Shown here: positions 41,683 to 63,795 of the stretch, piece after piece | Numbering within the stretch: the stretch's first letter is position 1 | Layout of the letters: each line of letters opens with the position of its first letter | DNA from: Amoebidium appalachense | Taxonomy: Eukaryota; Ichthyosporea | Direction: 5' to 3' | Assembly: GCA_963693365.1 (NCBI GenBank) | Contig: CAVNZM010000002.1 | Span: 1,612,001 to 1,676,000, forward strand | Length of the DNA stretch: 64,000 nt | Made by a program: the position numbers and the translations under genes | Notes under the pieces: generated by a model | What the model was told of the DNA's origin: nothing | Seen by the model: only the letters and a program-made list of their open reading frames with translations | Databases searched by the model: none

Positions 41683-42810
41683 TTTCGCTGCTTTTTCCTT
41701 GATGTCGATGCTCTGGCGGACGGCCGGAGAGAACTACTTCCGTATGTACTAAGAGAGGCTTGCTTTTACTGATCAATCAAGAAAAAGCGGTGGGGGTCCA
41801 GCTAACAAGGTTTTGGTACAAGGAATCACTCAGAAAGGACAAGGTAAGAAAGTAACAAACACTCCCGGACTTCTCTGAGCCTGCCCCCTCACCGACTGTG
41901 GGTGGTGTTAACTTTCAAAAAGCTGAAATAAGGTCGAGCAATGATAGTGCTAGCCTCTTTCCGAGCTAAACTGGGCTGCAAGCTTGATCTCTTTTGGTTC
42001 AGACATGAATCTCCAGCTCCCTCTCTCTCCCTCTCCCTTCTCTTGTCTCTCGCTCTCTCGCTCTCTCGCTCTCTCTCACTCCTCCATCTCTCTCTCTCTC
42101 CCTGGAAATGTTATTGTTTTCCTTCTCAACGCCCAGTTGGTGCCTTACTTATCCTCTGTCCACTCGACTTGCTGTGTCTAGCTTTTTACTTTTACTACGG
42201 CCCTGTCAGCCTGGCACACGTTTCAACAACTCCACTTTTGCGTAAATAAAAAGCCCGCCCAAATGCATTCCAGAGTCCCCTAGCTGATTGGCTTTTTATC
42301 ATTTTTGTCTAATCTCATGTAACCCTTGGCGACATATGATATCGTATAGAACAATCTTTATCGGCGGCGATCTCTCTAAAGATAATAGGAAATGTGATTG
42401 GCTAACATTTTTTATTGGTGCTTTGTGCCCGTGATATGTGAGCCACTTCTTCAAAGACGTCGGGAATCAAGGCCGGCCTTTGTTTTTCTCGATTTTCATG
42501 GGGAATAATAACTGAAAAACATGGTTTGCACCCCTGAGGAATGAGGTCTTTGTTCTCTGGGTAGATGAGGTACTAGTGTAGAGTTTTACATGGATTTCTG
42601 GCTAAGTTTCAAGTAGATGCACATATAATGCTATAGAACTGGGGTGTGGAAGAACTCCATTCTATGTTTGACTAGGTCGAAACCAGATCCTTCAAAAAAT
42701 ATCAGGGGCCACGTCAACGCGGAGATTTCGTGCCCAGGCTTAAGAGAGGAATATATCTTGGTGAATTTTAAGACTGTGGGCTATGAGGTGATAGCAGCGA
42801 AAACAACACC
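41683..42810. promoter_or_regulatory. Divergent NUP54/FHIP promoter region
   Basis: This 1.1-kb stretch separates the two start codons and lacks the long microsatellites seen on both sides. ATTGG (inverted CCAAT) motifs occur at 42287-42291, 42397-42401 and 42414-42418. A CT-rich run lies at 42010-42105. No clear TATA box was seen near either start. Confidence 0.5.
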
Positions 42811-52893
<10,083 letters not shown>

Positions 52894-53020
52894 TAAACTA
52901 CGTTGGTTTCTTGGTGTATATTTTTTTGTATTTTTTGTTTCCCCCCCGCGCTTTCCCCACCCACACACATGCACACAACACCACCTTTGTACAAGTTGTG
53001 CTTTGGGTAGGCATGGATGT

Positions 53021-53133
<113 letters not shown>

Positions 53134-54362
53134 TAGGGCGTTGAGTGCGGCATCTCGAATAGTTTTACAATACAGTTATGTGTGAAGATGCAAAGATCGC
53201 AAACACACAACGAAAAAGATAACTGGTAAAGACCCACGCATAAACATCCCCAAACCCACATAAGGGCACACACAGACACCCACACGGATAGATGGGCGCC
53301 CAGAGGCAGATATACACACACAGCGATTGCACACGCGCATGGGCGCTTTTGGGGCATACATAGCACCAACTCTGTTGCGTGAATGATTTTAGACCAATTA
53401 TTGGGCTTTGCTCGTGGGTCTCATGACGAACTAATGAAGAAACCGTATGGTCATGTATGCACATCAGGACTGGTTCCTGTAACTAACTGAAAGTTGTGTT
53501 TGTGTGATGAATTACTGCATGTGCATATATACGAGATTTGTAAATAAGGAGATATTTCATATGGTGTCATATGGATATGTATTAAAGCGAAGGTGCAGTA
53601 AGGGTGTATTTACGACTATGATACAGCCTCATGTTGTATACAAGTGCTTCAATAAAGACTTGTATACGTGTATTCTACCATGGCCAACCTCCGGGTTGCC
53701 TCCGATTTACCTCACAGTTTTACTTCTGGTTCGATTGAGTCACGCACATGGAAAGAATCTGTATAGAATAGAATAACTTATGGTATGTTGCACTCACGAT
53801 TGTGCCATGTAGTATTTGCAGTGATGAGCATGTCTGCATGGTCTTATGGGTGCGGTGCAATGGGTGTCCTCCATGCGTGGGGGTTGATCTAAATTGGAAA
53901 TCTGTGGTGACTGAATTATGAACTATTCACGAATACTCCATGAATACCTCCGCAATATTTCTGGGTAATTCACAATTTTCAAAGTTAACCCACCCTGCCC
54001 CGCCAAACCCCCCCCCCCCCCCCCCCCCTCCCCCTCCCCTCCTCTCCCCAGTTTCCCCCCGCGGATCCCTGCTTTCTCTTTCGCGGTTCAGTCATGTGAA
54101 ATGAAATAGCATTAATAGGTGACTCCAGGGTGAGTGTGGGCGCAAAGGGCTCTAAAGTGTCTGGGCCCATGTGTGAACTGCTCAGTGGAAGTGTGTAGTG
54201 TGTGTGTGTGTGTGTGTTTGGTTGTGTGTGTGTGCGCGCGTGTTGCGTGTGTGTGTATGTGTGTGTTGGGGGGCCTGTGTGGTCCGGGAGGGAGGGGGTG
54301 GGAGGAGGGGGGGGGGGGGCTTGTTGGGGGGGAGGGCAGGAAGGGGAGGGGGGGGGGGGGGG

Positions 54363-54403
<41 letters not shown>

Positions 54404-55229
54404 AGGGGCGGGGGCGGAGGGGGGGGGGGGGGGGGGGGCTACAGTCGATCAGTGTAACCATAATCCCCTTGCTTAACTATCATGAAGCCTTAGTGGCCTC
54501 AGACTGTGGAAGTGGCCTTTCCGTATGGAAATTTCATGCTGGGGGTGAGGGGGGGAGAGGGGGGGGGATGGGGGAAGGAGGGGATGGGGATATGGGGAAA
54601 GAGTGGTTGTACGTGGAAGTTTTTGTTTCAAGATTCAAACTACACACAGTAAGTTAATATTATCATCATTTAGCATGTGCAATTTTATGTGCATCACAAA
54701 AAATCGCACGTGCAAGCAGTACTACGTACATTGAGTCGCTGCACTGGGCTACGACATCTCAACTATCCAACAAGTGCAAACAGTTGATTTCAGCCAATCA
54801 CGTGGCGTACTCAAGTACGTGTGCGCTTTTTTATACATAGAGAAGATTGAACAGAAACCTGTACAATGAGTACATACTTAGGCGCTTTCTCGAGCATACA
54901 ACTTGATAATAGAATATGTGCAAACAGTACTGCCAGGTTCCTTGGGTAAACCGGACGCATTACGCGAGGCAGGGCAAACTGTAACCAGACATTGTGATTG
55001 CGCATGTTTGTGGCACAGAAGATTTCCGTGCAATGGATTTTGTAACCGGAATTTTTATGTATTAAAATTACGAGCCCATGGCATATCCCTACTATGTCGT
55101 TATAGTAAACTAAATTCCGGTGCAACCAGGAATGGCATAGGCGTGCAAATTGCGCATCTGATGTGCAAGCACTGTACTGAGAGGCTGACGGTTCATCAAA
55201 ACGCGAACTAAGGTTTGTATAATTCGAGG

Positions 55230-55310
55230 TAGGTTAGAGAGAGAGAGACTCGGAGGGGGGGAGAGAGACGCAGGGATAGAGAAAGAGAGAGAAGGTGGGG
55301 AGGGAGGGAA

Positions 55311-55343
<33 letters not shown>

Positions 55344-55382
55344 GAGCCGGAGAGATAGAGAGAGAGAGCCGTTGAGAGGGGT

Positions 55383-55423
<41 letters not shown>

Positions 55424-56215
55424 GGAGAGAGGGAGCGAGAAGGGAGGGAGGGGGGGGGGAGGATGGGAGGGGGGAAAGGGGGTGGGAGGGGGGCGGGGGC
55501 GAGGCGGGGGGGGGGGGGGGGGGGGGGGTGAAGGTGCGAGGGAAAGAACTAAGGTTTTGTAAAATTCAAGAGGTAGGTAAGAGAGGGAAACTCGGAGAGG
55601 GAGAGAGACGGGAAGAGAGAAAGGGAGAGAGGGGGGAAGGTGGGGGGAGTGGGCAGAGCCGGAGAGATAGAGAGAGGGTGCCGTTTAGGGGTTGGGGACG
55701 AGAGGGGAGGGGGGTGAGAGAGAGGGAGCGAAAGTCGGGGGGAGGGAGGGAGGGGGGAGGGAAGGGGAAAAAGGGGGGTGGGAGGGGGGTGAGCAAGGCG
55801 GGGGGGGGGGGAGACAGGGAGGGAGAGAGGGAGAGAGAGAAAGGGTGAGAGCGAGAGGGAGGGGAGGGGTGTGTGTGTGTGTGTGTGTAGATGAGCTTCT
55901 TGGCGGCATGATATATTTAAGAGGTGAATAGGTGTTCTCGGGGGGAGGGGGTGGGAGGAGGGGGGGGGAGGGGGAGGGGGGAGGGGAGGGAGGGGGGTAC
56001 ATGGGGGACAAGGGAAGGTGAAGGCTGAGGTGGATAGAAGGCGATACATCTCAAGGGGAAAGAATCAGAAAAGATGTGAAGGGAGGGAGGGGGCTGAAGG
56101 GGAGGGAGGGGGGGAAGGGGGGAGAACAAGTTGGGTTGGGGGGAGGGGGGCGGGGGGGAAGGGGGGACGGGAGCGGGGAAAGAAGTAGGCAGCGATGGTA
56201 GGGGGAGGCGGGGGG
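55230..56215. repeat. GA- and G-rich low-complexity block
   Basis: Nearly 1 kb of purine-rich plus strand. Two stretches (about 55205-55390 and 55545-55700) share the order AAGGTTT.GTA, GAGGTAGGT, AGAGAGA.ACTCGG and GCCGGAGAGATAGAGAGAG, indicating an old tandem duplication of about 330-340 bases. Confidence 0.7.
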
Positions 56216-56358
56216 GGGGGGGGGGGGGGGGGTGGGGGAGAAGAGGTGGCGCACCGAGACATACACAGTAACAGAATGAAGAGGCGGTAGAAGGGGCAGA
56301 AAGGTGGGCACGGGGATGAATGAAAGGGGGAGAGAGTGGAGTCTGGTGGTGGTGGTGT

Positions 56359-56409
<51 letters not shown>

Positions 56410-56558
56410 GGGGGGGGGGCTGCATGATTTGTGGAGGAAAATGACGGAACTTTCATGTGGCAGAGGTTGGTGCCACAAAGACCAACATGCAAAACATTCT
56501 GGCGTATTTCTGGCGTTCAATATTTATTTCATCAGGCCAGGGCCACACAAGGGGCACC

Positions 56559-56648
56559 ATGGGCTGGCAAGATAATGTACAAGATATCCCCAACCAGGGG
56601 TTCTCCTCGGAAAGGTTTGCTAATATACATGTCGCCTGTAAATTCGAG
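56559..56648 (+). CDS. Candidate first exon of an unknown plus-strand gene
   Basis: ATG 56559 has a strong context (GGGCACCATGG) and opens 30 codons beginning MGWQDNVQDIPNQGF and ending ACKFE at a GTATGG donor, phase 0. Another frame through the same bases is also open. No family is recognised. If real, its next exon could be 59143-59289, which would place the YGKQD-repeat gene inside its first intron on the other strand. Confidence 0.2.
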
Positions 56649-56836
56649 GTATGGTGCTAGCACCGTTACCACCATATTATGCTTCACACCTGAGAAGCAT
56701 ATTGGCATGCCTTGCCGATGATCAAGTACTCATGCACACAGACTCAAAAAAACTTGTGGCGTTACTGACTGGACCGCTTACGGTCTGGACCTCATCACTC
56801 CACCCATCAGTTCCCCACACACCACTTCAGCATTGT

Positions 56837-57985
56837 CTAGTATGCATAGTTGTACTCCTGCTGGTGGTTGTTGCCGTAGCGGTTGCCGCCGTAGAGGTTG
56901 CCCACCCGGTAGCCATCGTTGGCCCACCAGCCCTGGTCGTAGCCGCCCTCATAGGGCACCCCGTAGCGGAACCCCTGCCCGTACTCGCCGTCCATCTTGT
57001 CGTCGTACTGGTTGTGGCTGCGGCCGTAGCGGTTGGAGTAAGTGTCCTGCTTGCCGTACTCCTTGGTGTCCTTGGCGTACGTCTCCTGCTTGCCGTACAC
57101 ATGCATGTCCTTGGCCGGCTTGCCGTACGTGTCCTGCTTGCCGTACGTGTCCTGCTTGCCGTAAACGTCCTGCTTGCCGTAAACGTCCTGCTTGCCGTAA
57201 ACGTCCTTGGAGGGCTTGCCGTACATGTCCTGCTTGCCGTACACGTCCTGCTTGCCGTACATGTCCTTGCCGTCCTGCTTGCCGTACGTGTCCTGCTTGC
57301 CGTAAACGTCCTGCTTGCCGTAAACGTCCTTGGAGGGCTTGCCGTACATGTCCTGCTTGCCGTACACGTCCTGCTTGCCGTACATGTCCTTGCCGTACGT
57401 GTCCTGCTTGCCGTACGTGTTCTGGTTGCCGTACGTGTCCTTGTGGGGCTTGCCGTACATGTCCTGCTTGCCGTACATGCGGCCGTAGTCCTGGCCGTAC
57501 GCCTCATAGTCACGGCCATAGTCCATCCCATATGCATAGCCGCGGATCTTGCCGTAGGAGTCCTGGCCGTACGACTCGTAGTCGCGGCCATGGTCCATCT
57601 TGCCGTAACCGCGGTTCTTGCCGTACGAGTCGTACTCCTGCTTGCCGTAGCTCTTCTTGCACACACAGCCCTTGCCGTGCTTTTTCTCCTTGCCGTACGA
57701 GTCGTACTCATCCTTGCCATAGGAATCGTGCTCCTGCTTTCCGTACGTGTCCTGCTTGCCGTACGTGTCCTGCTTGCCGTACGTGTCCTGCTTGCCGTAC
57801 GTGTCCTCCTTTCCGTAGTTGTCCTTTGCGTGGTCGACCTTTCCCCCCTTGTGCTCTTCCTTCTTGTCGCCTCCATTCATGGTGGCCATAGTGCCCGTGG
57901 GCTTGGCCTCCTCGCCCATGGCATCCTGCACAAGGGCAAGGGCAGCCATGGCGGAAATGGCAACGCGCACGCTGACACCCTTCAT
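56837..57985 (-). CDS. Secreted YGKQD tandem-repeat protein
   Basis: A single-exon gene of 382 residues from ATG 57985 to TAG 56837-56839. Residues 1 to about 24 (MKGVSVRVAISAMAALALVQ...) look like a signal peptide. A short Lys/Glu/Gly-rich spacer follows, then more than twenty copies of a six-residue unit [TVM]YGKQD, interspersed with PSKDV, PAKDM and DSYGKDEY variants. The end is Gly/Tyr/Asn-rich (EYGQGFRYGVPYEGGYDQGW). Codons are strongly GC-ending and the 18-bp DNA period is well preserved; a block of about 130 bases is duplicated near 57160-57390. No catalytic domain is visible. The composition (Tyr, Lys, Gly, Gln) is that of an extracellular matrix, cell-wall or adhesive protein in which Gln/Lys or Tyr could cross-link; this is inference. 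A TATA box lies about 130 bases upstream. Confidence 0.8.
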   Translation of the reverse strand: MKGVSVRVAISAMAALALVQDAMGEEAKPTGTMATMNGGDKKEEHKGGKVDHAKDNYGKEDTYGKQDTYGKQDTYGKQDTYGKQEHDSYGKDEYDSYGKEKKHGKGCVCKKSYGKQEYDSYGKNRGYGKMDHGRDYESYGQDSYGKIRGYAYGMDYGRDYEAYGQDYGRMYGKQDMYGKPHKDTYGNQNTYGKQDTYGKDMYGKQDVYGKQDMYGKPSKDVYGKQDVYGKQDTYGKQDGKDMYGKQDVYGKQDMYGKPSKDVYGKQDVYGKQDVYGKQDTYGKQDTYGKPAKDMHVYGKQETYAKDTKEYGKQDTYSNRYGRSHNQYDDKMDGEYGQGFRYGVPYEGGYDQGWWANDGYRVGNLYGGNRYGNNHQQEYNYAY

Positions 57986-58113
57986 GTTTGTTGCTATTGG
58001 TGGGCTTGGTAGGTAAGATTGGGCAGGAAGAAATCGTATGACAGTGAGTCTGTGTGTTAGCAGTCACTGAAGAGTGTGTTGTTGGCACTGATATGAAAAG
58101 CTTTTCGCGTGCC

Positions 58114-58121
58114 TTTTTATA
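58114..58121 (-). promoter_or_regulatory. TATA box of the YGKQD-repeat gene
   Basis: The minus strand reads GGTATAAAAAGGC at 58111-58123, a near-ideal TATA box about 130 bases upstream of ATG 57985. It implies transcription start near 58085-58090 and a short 5' UTR. Confidence 0.65.
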
Positions 58122-59142
58122 CCTCTGCATGCGCTTGTGTCGCACGGACTGAGGTGTCACCGAGCTGCGGTGTCATCAACTTGGTGAGACAGTGGCACTT
58201 TTTTTTTGGGGGGGGGGGGGGGGGCACGACAACCCTATCAGCTCTGTGCTACGGTGTGACACTAGTGCAACAGGTATCACTGCCTACCTACCTTATGTAC
58301 ACTTACACTGCGGCTCATGTTTAGCTTCGCGGCGTTTCTGAACTTCACTGAATGTAAAAGTGTGAAAGGCGACCATTCAACATCATTGCTAAACTCAGCG
58401 CTGCATGCAGAGGCCTAAGCTCCTGCAGCCCAAGGGGCTCATCCTGAGGTTGAACAGAATCAATACGATAAACAAGTAGAAAAAGAAAACAAATCGTGGG
58501 GTGAATCTCATAATTAGTGCCAAAACAAGTCACCCAGTGAGTGCAAATAAAATTACGCTGGCCTTGGACAGCTTTTTCCGCGCCTCCGCGCTTCCCGAGG
58601 CCAGTCAACTGTGCCACCCGCGGAGATCTAGGTATTCAGATCTATTTTTCCATATCATGACATATTGCACAAAATGATTGGTGAATAGAAATATGTTTTC
58701 TCCAATCAATAGCTTCCACATTATCAGCCAATCGCTGTATGCCACTCCTAGACATCCAGCATTCCAGAATCCAGAATCCAGGGTTAATTGCAATTTGCCA
58801 ATTGCAAGCTTTGATGTGCCCCAACTAAGAACTTGCAGGGAACGCTCCGTGTTATGCAGTACTGGGGTTGTCACTTCATATCCGTGCGTCCGTGTCGACG
58901 CCAGTGTTCACACCCACTATCCGAACTAATTATCCAGACGTGCCCGTTCGGACGCATATGTAATCATGTATACACATCATCCTAGTACACTCAAGGTCAA
59001 TGCCCCTGCATAGGTGTACACGTCCCCATTTTCCCGCAAACCGGGAACCAAGGCGGCCAAGAGCCGTTCATGGACGTCACACACACACGGTGTCCTGGTC
59101 ACTAACACAAACCTTTCGCATTGTCGATTTGTGATTCACAAG

Positions 59143-59289
59143 AAACATGTGTCGGTTGCGAGCTCTCGGCTGCTATCTCGATCCTGTCACTACCACATGT
59201 TTCATAGTGGGTGCCGTGCTGCGGCGCCTGAGGATCGCCTGTCATTTGTTTTCTGTCACGCGTTGCGTCGATTTGCCGAATATAACGAG
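59143..59289 (+). CDS. Candidate internal exon, unknown protein
   Basis: An open 49-codon stretch ends at an AACGAG/GTACAA donor and reads APEDRLSFVFCHALRRFAEY near its end, which looks like real protein. The proposed acceptor (ATTCACAAG) has a weak pyrimidine tract, and the frame stays open further upstream. No family is recognised. Confidence 0.2.
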
Positions 59290-59382
59290 GTACAATTCAT
59301 CGACAGTATTTTCTTCACGAACTTATTATTATTGAATGCCTTCATGCACACTCCCCCCCCCCCCCCCTCCCCCCCCCCCCCC

Positions 59383-59426
<44 letters not shown>

Positions 59427-60042
59427 CCCCTCCCTCCCTCCCGGCAATTCCCCCTCCGTCTCCTCTTCTGCCCCCTTACCACCACCGTACCGGTACTGCC
59501 TCCACAAGCACCACCTCCTCCCCCCCGTTTCCACCCCCCCTCCCCCACCCCCACCCCCAAAATCCCCCCCTCCCCCCAACACAAACACACACCGTCACTG
59601 CACCGCCAAAGAATGCTCGAGTTAATGGTATAACTCAGCGGACTTTTGTTTTGCTGCTCTTACTGTTGTCTTCCCCCCCCCCCCCCTCCCCCCTTGCGGG
59701 CCCCCTCCCCCTCCACCCCGCCCTCCACCCCCCTCGCATACAGGGGTGACTGTTGTGTTCAATACCCCCCCCCCCCCCCCCCAACCCCATACCCTCAATA
59801 CTCCCCCTTCCCATAGACTCCCCCCAAATGCCCCCAATACCCCCCTCCCCCCACTCCTCCTCCCCCGCCAGGGCACCCATTCGAACACACACACACACAC
59901 ACATACACACATACACACACACACACACACACTAGTTCCGACACCCCCCCCCCCCCCCCCCTCCCCCCCCCCCCCCCTCTCTCGTCCAAGAAAAGATTGC
60001 CTAATATTCACTTCGCTTAGCTAACCCACACCACATAGGCAT

Positions 60043-60076
<34 letters not shown>

Positions 60077-61787
60077 ACACACACACCGGCCGGCCGCACC
60101 CCTCCCTCCCTCCACACACACATGCACACAATGCACAGACGTGGTTTCGTGGTTTCGCACCCATAACCATCCACACAAGGATTTATAACCAGCCAGACTT
60201 TGCAGCCTTGTGTGCTATCCGCACAGATATGATTCGATTTAACCCTGGTACTGAGGGAACTTGAAACGAAACAAGGCTCATGTATATATGTAGCATTTTT
60301 ACTAAAGTTTATTTATTTATTCCGATTTGTCCCCGGAGGAAGTGAGGACCCTCATAGGAACTGCCGTCTTCCACCAAGCACCAACTTCTGAATTAGCGTG
60401 CCGCAGTGTAGGGAGCACCACGCCCCCTAACCAAAACGTTCTAGTAAAATTTATACAAGAGCTCTCGTTAGTTCTACTACAACTTTAAAAGATGGTGGTG
60501 TGGTAATGTGGCAAGCTGCCTGCCAATTTTGTGTTGGTGCGTGCCGTGCAATATGGGTTTGTGTATCACTGCCGGGGGATGTCAGAATATTGTGATCGTT
60601 TAGTATGTGAGATGACTGTCATTAATTTTTCTCTCTTGCCCAGAATGAAGGCAAATACTAAGTTACAGGCTATAGGATGCTGCCTACTTGATTATATGCA
60701 GGTGTGGGCTATTTTTTTTTACCCTCCCCTTAGGCAGCCCCTCCCCCCTCCCCCCCCAAACAGACCCCCCCCCCCCCCCCCCAAAAAAAAAAAAAAAAAA
60801 AAAAACCCCAGCCCCCCCCCCCCCCTCCCCCCTTCACACTAGGAAACGGAGAAAGAAAGACAGAAAGAAGTAAAAAAACATCGACTGTTCACTATCACAC
60901 CGAATCCCCTTCATACATCTACATTCTCCGTTCTCCAGTGCCCCATGCCAAATTAGGCAAGTACTGCCATAGTGCTCACCAGTGTTGCAGCCAGCAGGTG
61001 GGTGAGGGGTGACAGTTGGGTGGCAGAAGATCCTTTCGGTGCCGAAGGTTCAAGATAAATTTGGAAGGAAGTGGTGGCGGTCATCGCCTGGCAGCCGGAT
61101 CCTGCAGTGAAGTCGGGCTGGTGTGGTTGATGTAAATTAGTGTTTTAAACAACAGCATAGGCACGTACAGGTAGATTGCATGCGATCAGAGACCAGAAGA
61201 AATAAACATACGTTTTACATATCCAGTAAATGTTCGCACCAAAACAAAGAAGGACTCGAAACGGCAGTACAGAATGACGATAGAACGGTACATGCGCACA
61301 GAACATAAATTAAACAGTGTAGGGAGGGGGAGAGGAGGGAGGGAGACAGAGAGAGGGAGGTGATGGTTGGGATGAGAAGAGAGAGAGAGAGAGGGGGGGG
61401 GGGGGGGGGGGAGAGAGGCTGGAGGAAGGGAGGTGTGGTTCACGTGAACCGAGACTATGGGAAGAAGGGCGGAGGGGGGGTCGGAGAAGTGGATGGATGG
61501 GGCATACAGCCAGCACGAATAAGACTTGGGGGTTAAATATATTAACTTTGCTAAATGTTATGTAATTGGCTCACGCCACTGCCCCGGGCGCACGATAACC
61601 CACCCCCCCCCCCCCCCCCCCCCTCCTCCCCCCTCCCCCTGCCCCCCTTGCGCCCTCCCCAACCACCCACCACCTCCTACCCACCCCAGGTGCACACCGA
61701 TATTAGTACCTACGGACCACACCTAAACCTACACGTTTAACTACACATATACACCCAAGTGCGCGGGTGCGCACGTGCGCGCGCGCG

Positions 61788-61832
<45 letters not shown>

Positions 61833-62183
61833 ACACACACAGGCACACACACACACACGCACACACTGCTGCCACATAAATATGATGGCCGCAGCTCTAG
61901 GGTTTGCCCAAACCAAATGAGGACGTAAACACCGTCGGCAAGAACGACGTGGCCAAAAAGCACGCACCGTTGAATAAACAACAAAATATACACGTACACA
62001 TGTGTTCACACATACTGTCAAGCACACACACATCATGGGGAAAGCCCGAGAGTCTGCCCAGACCGAGTGACACCCTGAGGCATGACCACCTTGGCATGTT
62101 TGCACGCACTGAATAAGCATTTCCGCTAATGAACCCTCCGTTAGAGTCCGTGTAAGATTACTACTTAAGATATGACGTGAAAC

Positions 62184-62459
62184 CTAGGTTGGTTCATAGT
62201 TCCACTGCTTGCACGAACACGAAGAATAACTGGGGTTTACCTTGTTGTTGCACACTTGGCAGATACTGTCCGTGCAGCTAACCCAGTCAACACCCCTTAC
62301 AAAGAACGAGCCGCTTGAGATGGTGAAGCAGCCATCCAGATACGCCTTAGAAGGACCATGACAGTTTCCGCTGTCCTGAAAAATTTGTATTGCTGCCTCT
62401 GTCTGTGAGTTGCGGCCGAGGCCGAGCAACAAAAAGGTGGCGAGCAGTGTGGCATACAT
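62184..62459 (-). CDS. Small cysteine-rich secreted protein candidate
   Basis: From ATG 62459 the frame gives about 91 residues. The start MYATLLATFLLLGLG is a likely signal peptide, followed by NCHGPSKAYLDGCF, SCTDSICQVCNN and SSCSCKQW, with seven or more cysteines. The bases just before the ATG read CTTGCAG/CC, so it could instead be an internal exon; an AACAAG/GTAAAC donor after CQVCNNK would give a different C-terminus. No family is recognised. A second minus-strand exon-like stretch (FAVVPIIHRFFLELLG then SLAEFFRE, near 62605-62681, with good acceptor and GTAAGC donor) lies upstream but does not join it convincingly. Confidence 0.4.
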   Translation of the reverse strand: MYATLLATFLLLGLGRNSQTEAAIQIFQDSGNCHGPSKAYLDGCFTISSGSFFVRGVDWVSCTDSICQVCNNKVNPSYSSCSCKQWNYEPT

Positions 62460-63304
62460 GGCTGCAAGAACGTTGAAGCGGGCAGCAATGGCGAGGGAGG
62501 CGGGTTTCCTGCCAGTGATTGTATAAGGCGAGTGTAAAAGAAGAGTCAAAAACGTCCGAAACACTTCGATTTCTCGACGTTCGAATTGCTTCCCGTGAGC
62601 TTACTTCTCTAAAAAACTCAGCGAGTGATCCTAGCAGTTCGAGGAAAAATCTGTGGATAATTGGAACAACTGCGAACTGCAAAAAGAAAAATAGACAAAG
62701 AAAATGACTACCATGACATGCACGTGGGCTAGTTTTTAATAGCCAAAAAAAAAAAAAAAAAAAAAAAAAGAACATACACCAAGCTGGTTTTCCGAACACT
62801 CAGTGTTTTCTTGTGACGAGCCTTTGCCTTTTTTGCGTTGGTTTAGTCTCCCTAGCGGCAAAGAAAGTGCCATGACGTGTTTTGATTGGTTTAGATAGCA
62901 ATCGGGTGCGCGCTGAGCTAGGGAGACCGGTGCCATTGCAAGCACGGCCCGAGGCGCCTCGGATTCTGAACATGCAAGCTTAAGGCTTGTGCCTTTCAAA
63001 GTTTCATTTCAACAGAACCCACACCACGGCCATCTTGCTGTTCAAAATGGCCGTGGCGTGACTGCAATGAAGGGAAATTTCGAGTGGATTTTGAGTTGAA
63101 AAGCTGAGATGGAAAGAGGGGGAAAGGGAGAAGGGGGGGAGGGGGGAGGACGGGGTCGCCGGCCGTGGGCCCCGGTTAGGGGGATGGCACAAGTAATATT
63201 GGTCTTGCCCGGGGGGACTCCCCGGGCCCGGGGGTTCGTGGCGAGGCACGCAAGGGAGTGGGAGCCTCGGGGGGCGGGGCGGGGCGGGGCGGGGCGGGGC
63301 GGGG

Positions 63305-63351
<47 letters not shown>

Positions 63352-63795
63352 TACCATTCAGGGGGGCAGGAGGGAGATCTAGAAGGGGGTAGTGCATGCA
63401 GCATGTCTACAACGTTAACTATACGCACATGTGACTGAACTATCGAAACCACGGCCGTGATCGAAACCGCCCTGGAATGTTGTAGCTCTCAGGCTCCTCG
63501 TTCGAGGCACCCGGCCCTAATTAGAAGCCTTGCTTTGTTTCCCCCATCCGGCGTTGTGCATTTATAAATACTTTGAATATGTACCAGCACACCTGATCAA
63601 TTTGACGTGCACAGTAATAATTGTGACTAGCAGTGTTTGCATTCATTTCAGTAGCCTTTGCTTATTAGATCATATGATACGTGTGAACGTTGTTCGAATT
63701 TGTGGGCATACAGTGTGCGTCCGCGTGCAAGATTGTCAAATGTTGTTCGTCGTGAGTTTGTACTTTTCCCTGCTTGGCTTGACTTGAAACTTGTA
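62460..63795. other. Terminal unique region and GC-rich block
   Basis: No gene is firmly supported. It contains an A run at 62745-62769, ATTGG near 62886, a GC-rich stretch at 63120-63260 and the (GGGGC)n/G tract at 63269-63350. Bases 63420-63790 are ordinary unique sequence with short open frames only. Confidence 0.45.
63269..63350. repeat. (GGGGC)n followed by a G run
   Basis: About seven GGGGC units run into a G tract of about 43 bases. This is the only pentanucleotide GC array in the window and is likely to form G-quadruplexes. Confidence 0.85.

Larger units (their letters stand above)
57986..62183. other. Mostly non-coding region
   Basis: It holds the promoter of the YGKQD-repeat gene, a G run at 58207-58224, a C-rich run at 59353-59425, more C and CA runs to 60085, a C-run/A-run junction at 60765-60805, GA/G-rich DNA at 61316-61412 and (CA)n at 61795-61866. 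Possible plus-strand exons are 59143-59289 and about 60643-60701 (reading MKANTKLQAIGCC, donor CAG/GTGTGG), but their phases do not agree. Bases 60300-60440 resemble 22640-22800. Confidence 0.45.

Noticed and set aside
57037-57830. CRISPR array or other regularly spaced repeat system
   Set aside because: The 18-bp repeats are contiguous codons of one protein with no unique spacers, and the window is eukaryotic.
56651-58012. Antisense frames of 350-450 codons opposite the YGKQD-repeat gene
   Set aside because: They are shadows of the 18-bp repeat. The minus frame alone has a signal peptide, a TATA box and sensible composition.
58345-58930. Overlapping open frames of 60-90 codons on both strands upstream of the YGKQD gene
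   Set aside because: They have no domain, no splice support and conflicting strands.
60643-60701. Exon reading MKANTKLQAIGCC as a continuation of the exon at 59143-59289
   Set aside because: The phases do not match, and the matching phase stops after five codons.
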